A stretch of 64,000 nucleotides of DNA from Streptosporangium violaceochromogenes. GTDB lineage: Bacteria; Actinomycetota; Actinomycetes; Streptosporangiales; Streptosporangiaceae. Both the position numbers and the translations under genes were made by a program. Positions 7,925 through 20,237 of this stretch are shown here, piece after piece (the stretch's first letter is position 1; every line of letters begins with the position of its first letter). Below the pieces are notes generated by a model that saw only the letters and a program-made list of their open reading frames with translations, was not told the DNA's origin and did not search any database. Location: contig NZ_BNBB01000019.1 in NCBI RefSeq assembly GCF_014654615.1, positions 1 through 64,000 on the forward strand, read 5' to 3'.

Positions 7925-8407
7925 TCAGGAAGCGGAGGGCGGCTCGGCGTAGCGGGCCAGATAGAGCTGCTCGCCGAGACCCTCGATGAGCCCCAGCTCC
8001 GTCTCCAGATAGTCGATGTGGTTCTCCTCGTCTTCGAGGATCTCCTCGAAGAGACGCGCGGAGGTGATGTCCCCCTTCTCACGCATCAGGGCGATCGCGG
8101 GCCGGAGCCGGGCGACGACCTCAAGCTCGACGCCCAGATCCGCGCGGAGCTGTTCGGTGACGGTCTGGCCGATGTGCAGCGTTCCCAGCCGCTGATAGTT
8201 GGGCAATCCCTCAAGGAAGAGGATCCGGTCGGTCAGCTTCTCCGCGTGACGCATCTCGTCGAAGGACTCCGCGCGGGTGTATTCGGCGAGCTTGGTGTAA
8301 CCCCAGTTCTCCTGCATCTTCGCGTGCAGGAAGTACTGGTTGATCGCGGTCAGCTCGGCCGTGAGCTGCTCGTTGAGAAGTTCGATGATCTTCTTGTCGC
8401 CCTGCAT
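7925..8407 (-). CDS. bfr: Bacterioferritin
   Basis: 160 residues, full length. Bacterioferritin is a 24-subunit haem-containing cage that oxidises Fe2+ and stores it. Di-iron ligands are visible in NEQLTAELTAINQY (Glu), SFDEMRHAEKL (Glu, His), the Glu of VELEVVARL, and EILEDEENHIDYLE (Glu, His). The Met of DEMRH is the expected haem ligand. It lies 14 bp downstream of bfd on the same strand, the partner needed to reduce and release stored iron. Confidence 0.97.
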   Translation of the reverse strand: MQGDKKIIELLNEQLTAELTAINQYFLHAKMQENWGYTKLAEYTRAESFDEMRHAEKLTDRILFLEGLPNYQRLGTLHIGQTVTEQLRADLGVELEVVARLRPAIALMREKGDITSARLFEEILEDEENHIDYLETELGLIEGLGEQLYLARYAEPPSAS

Positions 8408-8421
8408 CCGGGCTCCTCGTG

Positions 8422-8601
8422 CTATGCGGTCGGCGTCAACTCTTCAGACCGCTTCAGGATCGCACAGATCTTTCGCACGCAAGAGGCGCAGTCACCGCCG
8501 GCGCCGGTGGCGTCGCGGATCTGCCGGGCGCTGGCCGCCCCGGCCGAGATGCAGTCGTGCACCTCGTTCTCGGTGACCGCGCGGCAGACACATACGTACA
8601 T
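8422..8601 (-). CDS. bfd: Bacterioferritin-associated ferredoxin Bfd
   Basis: 59 residues from the ATG at 8601. [2Fe-2S] ligands are in the N-terminal MYVCVCRAV (two Cys) and in GDCASCVRKIC (C-x2-C plus one more Cys). The small Fer2_BFD domain donates electrons to bacterioferritin haem for iron release. Its start lies 53-100 bp downstream of two dyads resembling IdeR/DmdR boxes, so iron-dependent control of bfd-bfr is likely. Confidence 0.93.
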   Translation of the reverse strand: MYVCVCRAVTENEVHDCISAGAASARQIRDATGAGGDCASCVRKICAILKRSEELTPTA

Positions 8602-8653
8602 GGCGGGGAGGCACCTTTCTCGATCGCGTCTCCATCGAGTCCACATGGGCCGC

Positions 8654-8672
8654 ATAGGCAAGGCATACCTAA
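8654..8672 (-). promoter_or_regulatory. Probable IdeR/DmdR (DtxR-family) iron box upstream of bfd
   Basis: Read on the minus strand the site is TTAGGTATGCCTTGCCTAT. By hand count it matches 13 of 19 positions of the actinobacterial iron-box consensus TTAGGTTAGGCTAACCTAA, including both outer half-sites. It lies 53 bp upstream of the bfd start. Confidence 0.65.
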
Positions 8673-8686
8673 CGTACCTCGCCGAG

Positions 8687-8700
8687 TAAGGCTTGCCTAT
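8687..8700 (-). promoter_or_regulatory. Second iron-box-like dyad
   Basis: TAAGGCTTGCCTAT is a near-palindrome with AGGC/GCCT half-sites, 14 bp beyond the better box. Tandem boxes would allow two repressor dimers on adjacent turns. Confidence 0.45.
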
Positions 8701-8785
8701 GTGATGCGCGCCACAACGGGCGCCGCCTCCCCGTCACGTCTCCCCGTCAACCGCCCCGGAGGCGGCCTCGCGGATCGGTGTCCCC

Positions 8786-9403
8786 TCAGTGCCCCCTGGC
8801 CAGCCACTTCTCCAGGTGCGGGGCCTCGGCGCCGATCGTGGTCGAGTCGCCGTGCCCGGTGTGCACGACCGTCTCCCCCGGCAGGGTCAGCAGCCGGGTG
8901 CGGATCGACTCGACGATGGTGTCGAAGGAGGAGAATGACCGGCCCGTCGCCCCGGGACCGCCCTGGAACAGGGTGTCACCGGTGAAGACCGCGCCGAGCG
9001 CGGGAGCGTGCAGGCACACGGCGCCCGGCGCGTGCCCCGGGGTGTGCAGCACGGTCAGCTCCACCCCTCCCGCCGAGATCACCTCGCCGTCGCGCAGCGG
9101 GGTGTACGGCAGGTCGGGATAGACCATCTCCCACAGCACCTGGTCGGCCGGGTGGAGCATGATCGGGGCCCCCACCGTCGCGGCGAGGTCGGCCGCGGCG
9201 TTGATGTGGTCGTTGTGGGCGTGGGTGCAGACGATCGCCCTGACCTCGCGGTCACCGACCCGCGCGGCGATGGCGGCGGCGTCGTGCGCCGCGTCGACCA
9301 CGACGACCTCCTCGCCGGAGCCGACCAGCCAGACGTTGTTGTCGACGTCCCAGGTGCCGCCGTCCAGTGAGAACGTCCCGGAGGTGACGATCCGCTCGAT
9401 CAC
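8786..9403 (-). CDS. Metallo-beta-lactamase-fold hydrolase, probable thioester hydrolase partner of MscR
   Basis: 205 residues with a complete MBL fold. The [12 protein letters not shown] segment is the HxHxDH zinc motif, [11 protein letters not shown] supplies a further His, [10 protein letters not shown] the bridging Asp, and [11 protein letters not shown] the last His. Its start overlaps the end of the formaldehyde dehydrogenase gene by 4 bp (ATGA). In actinobacteria this pairing is recurrent, and the hydrolase is thought to cleave S-formylmycothiol to formate and mycothiol, as glyoxalase II-type enzymes do with glutathione thioesters. The substrate is inferred from context. Confidence 0.88.
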   Translation of the reverse strand: MIERIVTSGTFSLDGGTWDVDNNVWLVGSGEEVVVVDAAHDAAAIAARVGDREVRAIVCTHAHNDHINAAADLAATVGAPIMLHPADQVLWEMVYPDLPYTPLRDGEVISAGGVELTVLHTPGHAPGAVCLHAPALGAVFTGDTLFQGGPGATGRSFSSFDTIVESIRTRLLTLPGETVVHTGHGDSTTIGAEAPHLEKWLARGH

Positions 9404-10485
9404 AGGACCACCACCGAGCGCAGGACCTCGCCGCGCTTCATCTTGGCGAACGCCTCGTCGACGTCGCCGAGGCCGATCGTCTCGGAGACGAAGCCGTCCA
9501 GGTTCAGCCTTCCCTGGAGGTAGAGGTCGATCAGCATCGGGAAGTCACGGCTGGGCAGGCAGTCGCCGTACCAGGAGGACTTCAGCGCGCCGCCGCGGCC
9601 GAAGACGTCGAGCAGCGGCAGCTCAAGCGTCATCTCGGGGGTGGGAACCCCCACCAGGACCACGGTGCCGGCCAGGTCGCGGGCGTAGAACGCCTGCCGG
9701 TAGGTCTCCGGACGGCCGACGGCCTCGATCACCACGTCGGCGCCGTTGCCCCCGGTGATCTCCCGGATCGCCTCCACCGGGTCGGTCTCGCGGGAGTTGA
9801 CCGTGTGGGTGGCGCCGAACCCCTTGGCCCAGCCGAGCTTGCGGTCGTCCACGTCCACCGCGATGATCGTGGTGGCGCCCGCCAGGTGGGCGCCGTGGAC
9901 GGCCGCGTCGCCGACGCCGCCGCAGCCGATGACGGCCACGCTGTCACCGCGGGTCACACCGCCGGTGTTGATCGCCGCGCCGATGCCGGCCATCACACCG
10001 CAGCCGAGCAGGCCGGCCGCCGTCGCCGGGGCCGCCGGGTCCACCTTGGTGCACTGCCCCGCGGCGACCAGGGTCTTCTCCACGAAGGCACCGATGCCGA
10101 GGGCGGGGCTGAGCGGCGTGCCGTCCTCCAGCGTCATCGGCTGAGCGGCGTTGTGGGTGTTGAAGCAATACCACGGGCGGCCCCGCCGGCAGGCGCGGCA
10201 GTCGCCGCAGACCGCCCGCCAGTTCAGGATCACGTAGTCGCCCGGCGCCACGTCGGCGACCCCCTCGCCGACGGCCTCGACCACCCCGGCCGCCTCGTGC
10301 CCCAGCAGGAACGGGAAGCCGTCGCCGATCCCGCCCTCAAGGTAGTGCAGGTCGGTGTGGCAGACGCCGCACGCCTGGATGTTCACCACCGCCTCGCCGG
10401 GCCCCGGGTCCGGGACGTGGATCGTCTCCAGGGAGACGGGCTTTCCCTTGCTGCGCGCGACCACGCCTTTCACGGTGTACGGCAT
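9400..10485 (-). CDS. mscR: S-(hydroxymethyl)mycothiol dehydrogenase (mycothiol-dependent formaldehyde dehydrogenase)
   Basis: 361 residues, a zinc-dependent medium-chain dehydrogenase that oxidises the formaldehyde-mycothiol adduct with NAD+. Catalytic zinc ligands are in [11 protein letters not shown] and LGHEAAG. The structural zinc Cys cluster is [15 protein letters not shown]. The Rossmann motif is [31 protein letters not shown] is typical of the mycothiol-dependent class. The ATG at 10485 gives the family N-terminus [10 protein letters not shown]. Confidence 0.95.
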   Translation of the reverse strand: MPYTVKGVVARSKGKPVSLETIHVPDPGPGEAVVNIQACGVCHTDLHYLEGGIGDGFPFLLGHEAAGVVEAVGEGVADVAPGDYVILNWRAVCGDCRACRRGRPWYCFNTHNAAQPMTLEDGTPLSPALGIGAFVEKTLVAAGQCTKVDPAAPATAAGLLGCGVMAGIGAAINTGGVTRGDSVAVIGCGGVGDAAVHGAHLAGATTIIAVDVDDRKLGWAKGFGATHTVNSRETDPVEAIREITGGNGADVVIEAVGRPETYRQAFYARDLAGTVVLVGVPTPEMTLELPLLDVFGRGGALKSSWYGDCLPSRDFPMLIDLYLQGRLNLDGFVSETIGLGDVDEAFAKMKRGEVLRSVVVL

Positions 10486-10685
10486 CTTCTGCACTCTCCT
10501 CGAAAATCGGTTACCGGTGGTACGGCGTTCCTGCGACGCGCCCCCCGGCGTCAATCCTTATCAGGCCGGGTCCGGCTCCGTTACGGCGCCCGGCCCGGAG
10601 CATCCGCCCCCTCGGGCCCCCCGCGGCCCCCACGCCCCCCGCGCACCCCGGCTCCCGCCGGAGCCCGGGGTGCGGCGGGCCACCC

Positions 10686-11186
10686 TCAGGGCTCCTCGTC
10701 GGAGGCGTCGTCGAGGGCGCGGAACAGCTCGGCCCGCACGTCCTGAATGCGGGGAATGTCACGCAGCGTGACGTGGCCCTGCTCACCGGCGGACTCGACG
10801 TTGAGCGTTCCGCTGCCGAGGATCCGCTCCATCAGGGTCTGGTCGGCGCTGACCGTGTTGACCTTGCTCATCGGGATGTCGTCGTTGGACTTGCTCAGCA
10901 CACCGGTGCTGATCGTCAGCCGGTGCGAGGTGAGCACGTAGGCGGTGTTCTTCCAGCGCAGATACGGCACGAACGACCACACGGTCAGCAGCCCGACGGC
11001 GATCGCCGCGACCGCCAGCCGCGCGTAGGTGTCGTAGGCGAAGGAGGGCATGAAGAAGATCCCGGCGCTCGACGCGGCGATGATGACGACCAGCGCGAGG
11101 AACGGGACGACAAGGCGCTTCCAGTGCGGGTGGAACGAGCGGATGCGCTGTTCCCCCTCGGTCAGGTGGTGATCGGGCAGACCCAT
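10686..11186 (-). CDS. Bacterial PH-domain membrane protein
   Basis: 166 residues. Two membrane helices (VVPFLALVVIIAASSAGIFF and LAVAAIAVGLLTVWSFVPYL) are followed by a bacterial PH (bPH2/DUF304) domain, recognisable by NTAYVLTSHRLTISTGVLS and the end LRDIPRIQDVRAELFRAL. Found widely in actinobacteria next to birA and acyl-CoA carboxylase genes. The function is unknown, probably membrane-associated. Confidence 0.88.
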   Translation of the reverse strand: MGLPDHHLTEGEQRIRSFHPHWKRLVVPFLALVVIIAASSAGIFFMPSFAYDTYARLAVAAIAVGLLTVWSFVPYLRWKNTAYVLTSHRLTISTGVLSKSNDDIPMSKVNTVSADQTLMERILGSGTLNVESAGEQGHVTLRDIPRIQDVRAELFRALDDASDEEP

Positions 11187-11219
11187 GGGGCAAATCGTGA
11201 CATGCCCGGACGCGCTACG

Positions 11220-12044
11220 TCACGAGGCGTGCGGACGAACATGCACCACGTCACCCGCGCCCAGGGTGTGCCGCCGCCCCTGGGCGTCGACGAGCAGGTG
11301 ACCGGAGTCGTCGACGCCCACGGCCAGGCCGGTGAGCACCCGCTCGCCGGGCAGCTCCACCCTCACCTCCCGGCCGACCGTCGCGCCGGCCCGGAGATAC
11401 GCCTCCTTGAGACCGCACGCCTCGGCGTCGCCGTCGGCCTCCGACCAGGCGCGGTACCGGCTCTCGATCTCCCGCAGGATCGCGCGCAGCAGCGGGTCGC
11501 GGTCGAGACAGGAGGCGCCCTCCACGGCCAGCGAGGTCGCGGTCGCCACGGGCAGTTCCCCGGCGCGGACGCTGACGTTGAGGCCGACCCCCACGATCAC
11601 CGCGCTGTCCACCCGCTCGGCGAGTACCCCGGCGAGCTTGCGCTCCCCGATCAGCAGGTCGTTGGGCCACTTGAGACGGACGTCGACCTCGGCGACCCTG
11701 CTCACGGCCGTGGCCGCGGCCAGGGCGACGAGCAGTGACAGCCAGCCCTGCCGGATCGGAGGCGGATCGGGGCGCAGGAGCACCGAGAACGTCAGGCCCG
11801 AGCGGGATGGCGCGCTCCAGACGCGGCCGAGCCTGCCGCGGCCGGCGAACTGCGTCTCGGCGACGACCACGGCTCCCTGCCTGGCGCCGTTCCGCGCGGC
11901 CTGCACGAGATCGGCGTTCGTCGAACCTGTTCTGCCGACGACGCTGATGTCCGACCACAGGCCACCGGGGCGGACCAGGGCGCGGTTGAGGGCCGCCTGG
12001 GACAACGGCGGACGGTCGAGATCGGTGAAGGGCGAGTCGAGCAC
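11220..12044 (-). CDS. birA: Biotin-[acetyl-CoA-carboxylase] ligase BirA
   Basis: 274 residues. It activates biotin as biotinyl-AMP and attaches it to the lysine of carboxyl-carrier domains, here most likely AccA (38753-40510). Motifs are TGSTNADL, ETQFAGRGRLGRVW (the GRGRxGR biotinyl-AMP loop), LKWPNDLLI and KLAGVLAER. The C-terminal SH3-like cap ends in ALGAGDVVHVR-type residues. There is no N-terminal HTH, so it is the non-regulatory class. The GTG at 12044 has GGGAAG upstream; the frame continues open for 2.4 kb as antisense to ppc and is not coding there. Confidence 0.95.
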   Translation of the reverse strand: MLDSPFTDLDRPPLSQAALNRALVRPGGLWSDISVVGRTGSTNADLVQAARNGARQGAVVVAETQFAGRGRLGRVWSAPSRSGLTFSVLLRPDPPPIRQGWLSLLVALAAATAVSRVAEVDVRLKWPNDLLIGERKLAGVLAERVDSAVIVGVGLNVSVRAGELPVATATSLAVEGASCLDRDPLLRAILREIESRYRAWSEADGDAEACGLKEAYLRAGATVGREVRVELPGERVLTGLAVGVDDSGHLLVDAQGRRHTLGAGDVVHVRPHAS

Positions 12045-12158
12045 TTGTCCATCTTCCCGCCCTTGGCGACCCCCTGTTACCGAATTACGGCATTGAGCGG
12101 GGAATACTGGGAGGGCAGGAGGCGGCGCGATCCGCACGAGGTTGGGGGGCTCTCGGAC

Positions 12159-13085
12159 ATGGCCGGCGACACCGTTGACGACACGGGCGAGGACATCGGC
12201 GACGTGACCGGCGGTTTCGGCCCGTACGATGCGGCAGCCCGGGGCCGGGCCGTCCGCCCGGGGCCGAGCACCAGAACCCGTGTCCGGGAGGTCAAGGGCG
12301 GGGTCGCGCGCGAACGCCGCGACGACCTGGCCACCGAGGAGCCGCTGGAGATCCGGATCCAGGCCGGGCAGGAACGGCGGACGGTCGCGGTGACCATGCG
12401 CACCCCCGGCGCGGACTTCGAACTGGCGGCCGGGTTCCTGCACGGCGAGGGGGTGGCCCACGCCGGCCGGATCGCCTCCGTCGCCTACTGCACCGACGCC
12501 GACGTGGCCCCCGAGGCCCGCTACAACACCGTGACGGTACGGCTGCGCGGCCCCATGCCGGAGCTGCCCTCCCTGGACCGGCACTTCGTGACGTCGAGCG
12601 CCTGCGGGGTCTGCGGCGCGGCCGGCCTCGACGCCCTGCGCGACCGCTGCCCCCCGCTGCCTCCCCTCGACGGCCCGCGTCTCTCCCCCGCGACCCTGTA
12701 CGGCCTGCCCCGCAGCCTGCGTGAGGCGCAGGGCGTCTTCGGAAGGACCGGGGGCCTGCACGCGGCGGGGCTGTTCACCCCCGCCGGAGACCTGGTGGCG
12801 CTGCGCGAGGACGTCGGACGGCACAACGCGGTGGACAAGCTCGTCGGCTGGGCCTCGCTGAACGGCCTGCTGCCGCTCGGCGGCCACCTGCTCATGGTCA
12901 GCGGCAGAACCAGTTACGAGATCATGCAGAAGGCCCTGGCGGCGGGGGTGCCGGTCGTCTGCGCGGTCTCGGCGCCCTCCTCCCTGGCCGTGGACCTGGC
13001 CAGGGAGTTCGGGATGACACTGGTCGGGTTCCTGCGCGAGGAGCGCTTCAACCTCTACGCGGGCGCCGAGCGGGTCACCGTCTGA
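12159..13085 (+). CDS. fdhD: Formate dehydrogenase accessory sulfurtransferase FdhD
   Basis: 308 residues. FdhD transfers sulfur to the molybdenum/tungsten bis-MGD cofactor of formate dehydrogenase. The signature is TSSACGVCGAAGLD with the two cysteines of the CxxC-type sulfur-carrying loop. Also seen are FELAAGFLHGEG, EDVGRHNAVDKLVG and VSGRTSYEIMQKAL. It begins 114 bp from, and divergent to, birA. No formate dehydrogenase gene lies in the window. The first ~45 residues are poorly conserved and acidic/Gly-rich. Confidence 0.95.
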   Translation: MAGDTVDDTGEDIGDVTGGFGPYDAAARGRAVRPGPSTRTRVREVKGGVARERRDDLATEEPLEIRIQAGQERRTVAVTMRTPGADFELAAGFLHGEGVAHAGRIASVAYCTDADVAPEARYNTVTVRLRGPMPELPSLDRHFVTSSACGVCGAAGLDALRDRCPPLPPLDGPRLSPATLYGLPRSLREAQGVFGRTGGLHAAGLFTPAGDLVALREDVGRHNAVDKLVGWASLNGLLPLGGHLLMVSGRTSYEIMQKALAAGVPVVCAVSAPSSLAVDLAREFGMTLVGFLREERFNLYAGAERVTV

Positions 13086-13143
13086 CCGGTCCCGTCCATC
13101 GGTTCCCTCCAGCGAACCGGCCCACCGGGCCCGTCCAGCGGGT

Positions 13144-13183
13144 CCGGCAGACGAGCCGGGCAGATCGGCCCGGCAGACGAGCC
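13144..13183. repeat. Two 14-bp direct repeats between fdhD and ppc
   Basis: ccggcagacgagcc occurs at 13144-13157 and 13170-13183 within a GC-rich convergent intergenic stretch. No clean hairpin was found. Confidence 0.6.
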
Positions 13184-13198
13184 CGTCCACCGGGCCGG

Positions 13199-15838
<2,640 letters not shown>

Positions 15839-15902
15839 GCTCGCCAGCGTATCCAGTCCGTTTTCGCGGATGTGGACCGGTCTCATCCGCCGGACCGGCC
15901 GG

Positions 15903-17600
15903 TCAGCTCCCCTGGGAGATCGCGGTCAGGATCTCGGGGTAGCGCCGGAAGCCGATGTCGCCGGCCAGGTGGCGTCCGGCCCAGGAGATCAGCAGCCCGT
16001 ACGGCACCGCCAGCGCGCTGACCCAGGTGAGGCCGAACATCACGGGCAGCGCGATCGGCAGCGCGAGCAGCCCGCCGCCGACCATCGCGATCAGCGAGGC
16101 CGCGAAGGCGATGCCGCCCTGTCCCGGCGCGGCGCCGGTGAAGGCGTTGAGCCGCTCGGGCACCGTGTACGGCACGAGCACGCTCGTCACCGCGCCCACG
16201 CCGAGCGCGGCGCCGAGGACGCCCCAGGCGGTCAGCGCGGCGGGCAGCGCCGAGAGGGGGTCCTTCGCCAGCAGCGCGACGACGACGACCAGCGTGGTCA
16301 GCAGCGGTACGGCGATCACCGCGACGGCCAGGTGCCGCCCGGCCAGGTCGGTCCGCCAGGCGCGGCCCGAGCCGTAGACGACGGAGTTCATCCACACCGA
16401 GCGGCCGTCGATGCCGAAGGAGTTGGAGGACTGCAGGCCGATCATCACCGCGCCCAGGCAGGCGGGGCCGATCGCCTGGGCCAGGCCCGTCACGGTGTCG
16501 CCCTGGTTGAGGGAGAAGGCCATCACGCCGGTGACCGCGACGGAGGCGAACCAGCCGACCCGGCCCCGGGGGTCGCGGCGGGCGTATTTGAACTCCTTGC
16601 CCACGACCGCGGCGAGCGGGCCGTCGGGCAGGAGACGGGTGAGCAGGCCCCGGGAGTTGCGGACCGAGGCGGCCTCGGTGGAGGCGTCGGGCATGACCAG
16701 CGCCCGGCGCAGTGCCGCGATCCACAGCCGGCCCACCACCAGGACCAGGACGGCGAGGAAGGCCAGCTCCGCCACGGCCACGAGGCCGCCGTCCGCGGCG
16801 GCGTGGGCGGCCATGCCGGGCGGGGTCCAGCGCAGCACCGAGGCGACGTCGTGCAGCATCGCCGCCGGGTGACTCGACAGGCCGCCGTTGAGCAGCAGGT
16901 TGGGAAGCTGGGCGGCCAGGACGAAGAAGACCACCGAGATGGCGAGCACGTCGCGCCCCCTGCGGGTGCGCAGGACGCCGGACAGGGCCGTGGTGATCAG
17001 CCGGGAGGTGACGATGCAGAGCGCGAACTGCAGGAGCACCGCGACCACGCCCACGACCGCGCCGACGACCCCGACCGCCAGGCCCACGACCGCGCCGAAC
17101 GTGACGATCAGCATGGCGACCGGCCAGACGCCGGTGATCGAGGTGGCGAACATGCCGGCCGCCAGCCGGCCGGTCCGCAGGGGGAACAGCGCCAGGCGCG
17201 AGGGGTCGAGCGTGTCGTCCAGGCCGAAGGCCAGCAGCGGCACGACCGCCCAGCCCACCAGGAAGACGGTGAACAGCACGATCCCGATGTCGGTCGCGAC
17301 CTCGTCCGCCGCCATCCGCAGCATGGCCAGCACGAGGAACCCGATGACCGCGACGGCGACCGCGATCACCGCGGTGAGGATGAACCCGGCCAGGCGCACA
17401 CCGTTGCCGCGCAGGTTCCCGGCGATCAGCCGGAGCTTGAGCCGTACGAAGACCTGGGGGCCCACGCGGGTGGCCGCCGGCGTCCCCGGCCGCCGGGAAC
17501 CTTCCATGTCGAGACCGGCCGAGGCGGGGGCGTCCTTTTCACGGTCGCCCGCGGCGGGGCCCGCCTCCCCGGCGTTCATGCCGAGGTCGCGCCCAGCCAT
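15903..17600 (-). CDS. ABC transporter permease (multi-spanning membrane protein)
   Basis: 565 residues with about ten or more hydrophobic segments, such as LAGFILTAVIAVAVAVIGFL and ALTAWGVLGAALGVGAVTS. The first ~45 residues are cytoplasmic. The ATG at 17600 has an excellent GGAGGAGGG site and overlaps the ATPase gene by 25 bp; an alternative ATG at 17579 overlaps its stop as ATGA. Composition fits an ABC-2-like exporter permease paired with the ATPase upstream. The substrate is unknown. Confidence 0.85.
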   Translation of the reverse strand: MAGRDLGMNAGEAGPAAGDREKDAPASAGLDMEGSRRPGTPAATRVGPQVFVRLKLRLIAGNLRGNGVRLAGFILTAVIAVAVAVIGFLVLAMLRMAADEVATDIGIVLFTVFLVGWAVVPLLAFGLDDTLDPSRLALFPLRTGRLAAGMFATSITGVWPVAMLIVTFGAVVGLAVGVVGAVVGVVAVLLQFALCIVTSRLITTALSGVLRTRRGRDVLAISVVFFVLAAQLPNLLLNGGLSSHPAAMLHDVASVLRWTPPGMAAHAAADGGLVAVAELAFLAVLVLVVGRLWIAALRRALVMPDASTEAASVRNSRGLLTRLLPDGPLAAVVGKEFKYARRDPRGRVGWFASVAVTGVMAFSLNQGDTVTGLAQAIGPACLGAVMIGLQSSNSFGIDGRSVWMNSVVYGSGRAWRTDLAGRHLAVAVIAVPLLTTLVVVVALLAKDPLSALPAALTAWGVLGAALGVGAVTSVLVPYTVPERLNAFTGAAPGQGGIAFAASLIAMVGGGLLALPIALPVMFGLTWVSALAVPYGLLISWAGRHLAGDIGFRRYPEILTAISQGS

Positions 17601-18355
17601 GACAGGCCCTCCTCCCCTTCACCTTCACCGCCGGCGCCGACCAGGCCGAGGAACGCCTCGTTGAGGCTGCGCCCGGCGCGGACCTCGTCCAGCGGGCCCT
17701 GCGCGACGATCTGTCCCCTGCTCATCACCGAGACCCAGTCGCACAGGCGCTCGACGAGCTCCATGACGTGGCTGGAGAAGACGACGGTCGCGCCGGAGGC
17801 GGTGTAGCGCCGCAGCACCTCCACCAGCGTGTTGGCGCTGACCGGGTCCACGCCCTCGAACGGCTCGTCCAGGAAGAGCACCCGGGGGTTGTGCAGCAGC
17901 GCGGCGGCCAGCCCGATCTTCTTGCGCATCCCGGTGGAGTAGTCGACGACGAGCTTGTCGGCCGACTCCGCCAGGTCCATGATCCGCAGGAGGTCCTCGG
18001 CCCGCTGCTCCACCTCGGCCCTGGGGATGCCCCTGAGCTGGCCGTTGTAGGACAGCAGCTCGCGCCCCGACAGGCGCTCGAACAGCCGCAGCCCCTCGGG
18101 AAGCACGCCGATGCGGGCCTTGACCGCGACCGGGTCGCGCCAGACGTCGAGGCCGTCGATGCGGACGACACCGCCGTCGGGACGGAGCAGGCCGGTGACC
18201 ATGCTGAGGGTGGTGGTCTTCCCCGCGCCGTTGGGACCCACCAGCCCCGCGAAACTGCCACGGGGCACGACGAGATCGACACCGCCCACAGCCACCTGAT
18301 TACCGAACCTCTTCAGCAGCCGCTCTGTCCGTACGGCCTCGGCGATGTCCGTCAT
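17576..18355 (-). CDS. ABC transporter ATP-binding protein
   Basis: 259 residues. Walker A GPNGAGKTTT, signature YSTGMRKK (a degenerate LSGGQ usual in CcmA/NatA-type exporters), Walker B RVLFLDEPFEGVDP and the switch His in VFSSHVME are all present. The C-terminal tail is Gly/Glu-rich. It is the energy subunit of the exporter whose permease overlaps its 3' end. Confidence 0.95.
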   Translation of the reverse strand: MTDIAEAVRTERLLKRFGNQVAVGGVDLVVPRGSFAGLVGPNGAGKTTTLSMVTGLLRPDGGVVRIDGLDVWRDPVAVKARIGVLPEGLRLFERLSGRELLSYNGQLRGIPRAEVEQRAEDLLRIMDLAESADKLVVDYSTGMRKKIGLAAALLHNPRVLFLDEPFEGVDPVSANTLVEVLRRYTASGATVVFSSHVMELVERLCDWVSVMSRGQIVAQGPLDEVRAGRSLNEAFLGLVGAGGEGEGEEGLSWLGATSA

Positions 18356-18620
18356 GACGTCTACTTTGCCAGAATTACCCCTTTGACGAGCGGGTCTCCG
18401 GGGGGTGCGACGAACAGTCGCCCCCGGTGAACCCGCGTGTCAGAAGCCGGTTACCCTGCTGGAGACGAGCGGCGCGCGGCCTCTTCGCGGCCACGACTCC
18501 CGCGCCGCGGGGGGAACGGGCCCCTCACCGGGAGCACCAGGGGCACCGTGAGCATCGGAGACACCCGCGGGACGGCGTGCCGCGGGCCTCCGTCCGAGGA
18601 CGCAGTGTGAGCGAGGAGTG
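18356..18620. other. Divergent intergenic region, ABC exporter / accD
   Basis: 265 bp between divergent genes and expected to hold two promoters. Nothing else was recognised apart from the AGGAG preceding accD. Confidence 0.4.
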
Positions 18621-20237
18621 ATGACCGACCCGATGAGCGCTGAACCGGTAGCCCCCGGGATTGACATCCGCACCACCGCGGGCAAGATCGCCGACCTGGA
18701 GCGCCGTCTGGACGAGGCGGCCCACGCCGGTTCCGCCCGGGCGGTGGAAAAACAGCACGCCAAGGGCAAGATGACCGCCAGGGAGCGGCTGCTGGCCTTC
18801 CTGGACGAGGGCAGCTTCGTGGAGTTCGACGAACTGGCCAGGCACCGGTCCACGAGCTTCGGTCTTGAGCGCGAGCGCCCGTACGGTGACGGCGTGGTGA
18901 CCGGCCACGGCACGGTGGACGGCCGCCCGGTGGCGGTGTTCGCCCAGGACTTCACCGTGTTCGGCGGCTCGCTCGGCGAGGTCTACGGCGAGAAGATCGT
19001 CAAGGTCATGGACCACGCGCTGAAGACGGGCTGCCCGGTGGTCGGCGTCAACGACTCGGGTGGGGCGCGCATCCAGGAGGGCGTCGTCTCGCTGGGCCTG
19101 TACGCCGAGATCTTCAAGCGGAACGTGCACGCCTCGGGGGTGATCCCGCAGATCTCACTGATCATGGGGCCGTGCGCCGGCGGCGCGGTCTACTCCCCCG
19201 CGCTCACCGACTTCGTGCTGATGGTGTCGGAGAAGTCGCACATGTTCATCACCGGCCCCGACGTCATCAGGACGGTGACCGGCGAGGAGGTGACGTTCGA
19301 GGAGCTGGGCGGCGCGCACACGCACAACTCCCGCTCGGGCGTGGCGCACTACGAGGCCTCCGACGAGGCCGACTGCCTGGAGTTCGCCAGGGCGCTGCTG
19401 TCCTACCTGCCCTCCAACAACATGGACGAGGCCCCGGTCCTCGACACCGCTCTCGACACGTCCTCGGTGCCGGAGACCACCGAGGAGGACCGCGAGCTCG
19501 ACACGCTGATCCCCGACTCGCCGAACCAGCCGTACGACATGCACACGGTGATCGAGCACGTCCTGGACGACGGCGAGTTCCTGGAGACGCACGCGCGGTT
19601 CGCGCCCAACATCCTTGTGGGCTTCGGCCGGGTCGAGGGGAGATCGGTCGGGATCGTCGCCAACCAGCCCATGAGTTTCGCCGGGACGCTGGACATCGCC
19701 GCCTCGGAGAAAGCCGCCAGGTTTGTCCGAACATGCGATGCTTTTAATATTCCTGTTCTGACATTTGTTGATGTGCCGGGATTTTTGCCGGGAACTGACC
19801 AAGAATGGAATGGGATCATCCGTCGCGGGGCCAAGCTGCTGTACGCCTACGCCGAGGCGACCGTCCCGCTGGTCACGGTGATCACCCGCAAGGCGTACGG
19901 CGGAGCCTACGACGTCATGGGCTCCAAGCACCTGGGCGCCGACGTCAACCTGGCCTGGCCGACGGCGCAGATCGCGGTGATGGGCGCCCAGGGCGCGGTC
20001 AACATCCTCTACCGGCGCGAACTCGCCGCGGCCGACGACCCCGACAGCGCGCGGGCCCGCTTCGTCGCCGAGTACGAGGACACCCTCGCCAACCCCTACC
20101 TGGCCGCGGAGCGCGGGTACGTGGACGCCGTGATCCGCCCCTCCGACACCCGGGTCCAGATCGTCAAGGCCCTGCGCGCGCTGCGCAACAAGCGCGTGAC
20201 CCTGCCCCCGAAGAAGCATGGGAACATCCCGCTGTGA
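18621..20237 (+). CDS. Acyl-CoA (propionyl/acetyl-CoA) carboxylase beta subunit
   Basis: 538 residues, the carboxyltransferase that moves CO2 from carboxybiotin onto acyl-CoA to give methylmalonyl- or malonyl-CoA. Oxyanion-hole motifs are [13 protein letters not shown] (N-half) and [23 protein letters not shown]-region residues (C-half); the latter is split by an AT-rich patch. [12 protein letters not shown] and [15 protein letters not shown] are typical of the PccB/AccD5 group. The ATG at 18621 has AGGAG only 2 nt upstream; GTG 18618 or ATG 18633 are alternatives. It overlaps the epsilon gene by 4 bp (GTGA). Confidence 0.95.
   Translation: MTDPMSAEPVAPGIDIRTTAGKIADLERRLDEAAHAGSARAVEKQHAKGKMTARERLLAFLDEGSFVEFDELARHRSTSFGLERERPYGDGVVTGHGTVDGRPVAVFAQDFTVFGGSLGEVYGEKIVKVMDHALKTGCPVVGVNDSGGARIQEGVVSLGLYAEIFKRNVHASGVIPQISLIMGPCAGGAVYSPALTDFVLMVSEKSHMFITGPDVIRTVTGEEVTFEELGGAHTHNSRSGVAHYEASDEADCLEFARALLSYLPSNNMDEAPVLDTALDTSSVPETTEEDRELDTLIPDSPNQPYDMHTVIEHVLDDGEFLETHARFAPNILVGFGRVEGRSVGIVANQPMSFAGTLDIAASEKAARFVRTCDAFNIPVLTFVDVPGFLPGTDQEWNGIIRRGAKLLYAYAEATVPLVTVITRKAYGGAYDVMGSKHLGADVNLAWPTAQIAVMGAQGAVNILYRRELAAADDPDSARARFVAEYEDTLANPYLAAERGYVDAVIRPSDTRVQIVKALRALRNKRVTLPPKKHGNIPL
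19721..19820 (+). other. AT-rich synonymous-codon island inside accD
   Basis: By hand count these 100 bp are 44% GC (19741-19770 is 30%), inside a gene otherwise near 70%. The codons are TTT, AAT, ATT, CCT, GTT, ACA, GAT and GGA. The encoded protein is the highly conserved CoA-binding/oxyanion region and is fully normal, so only codon choice is affected. Confidence 0.85.
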
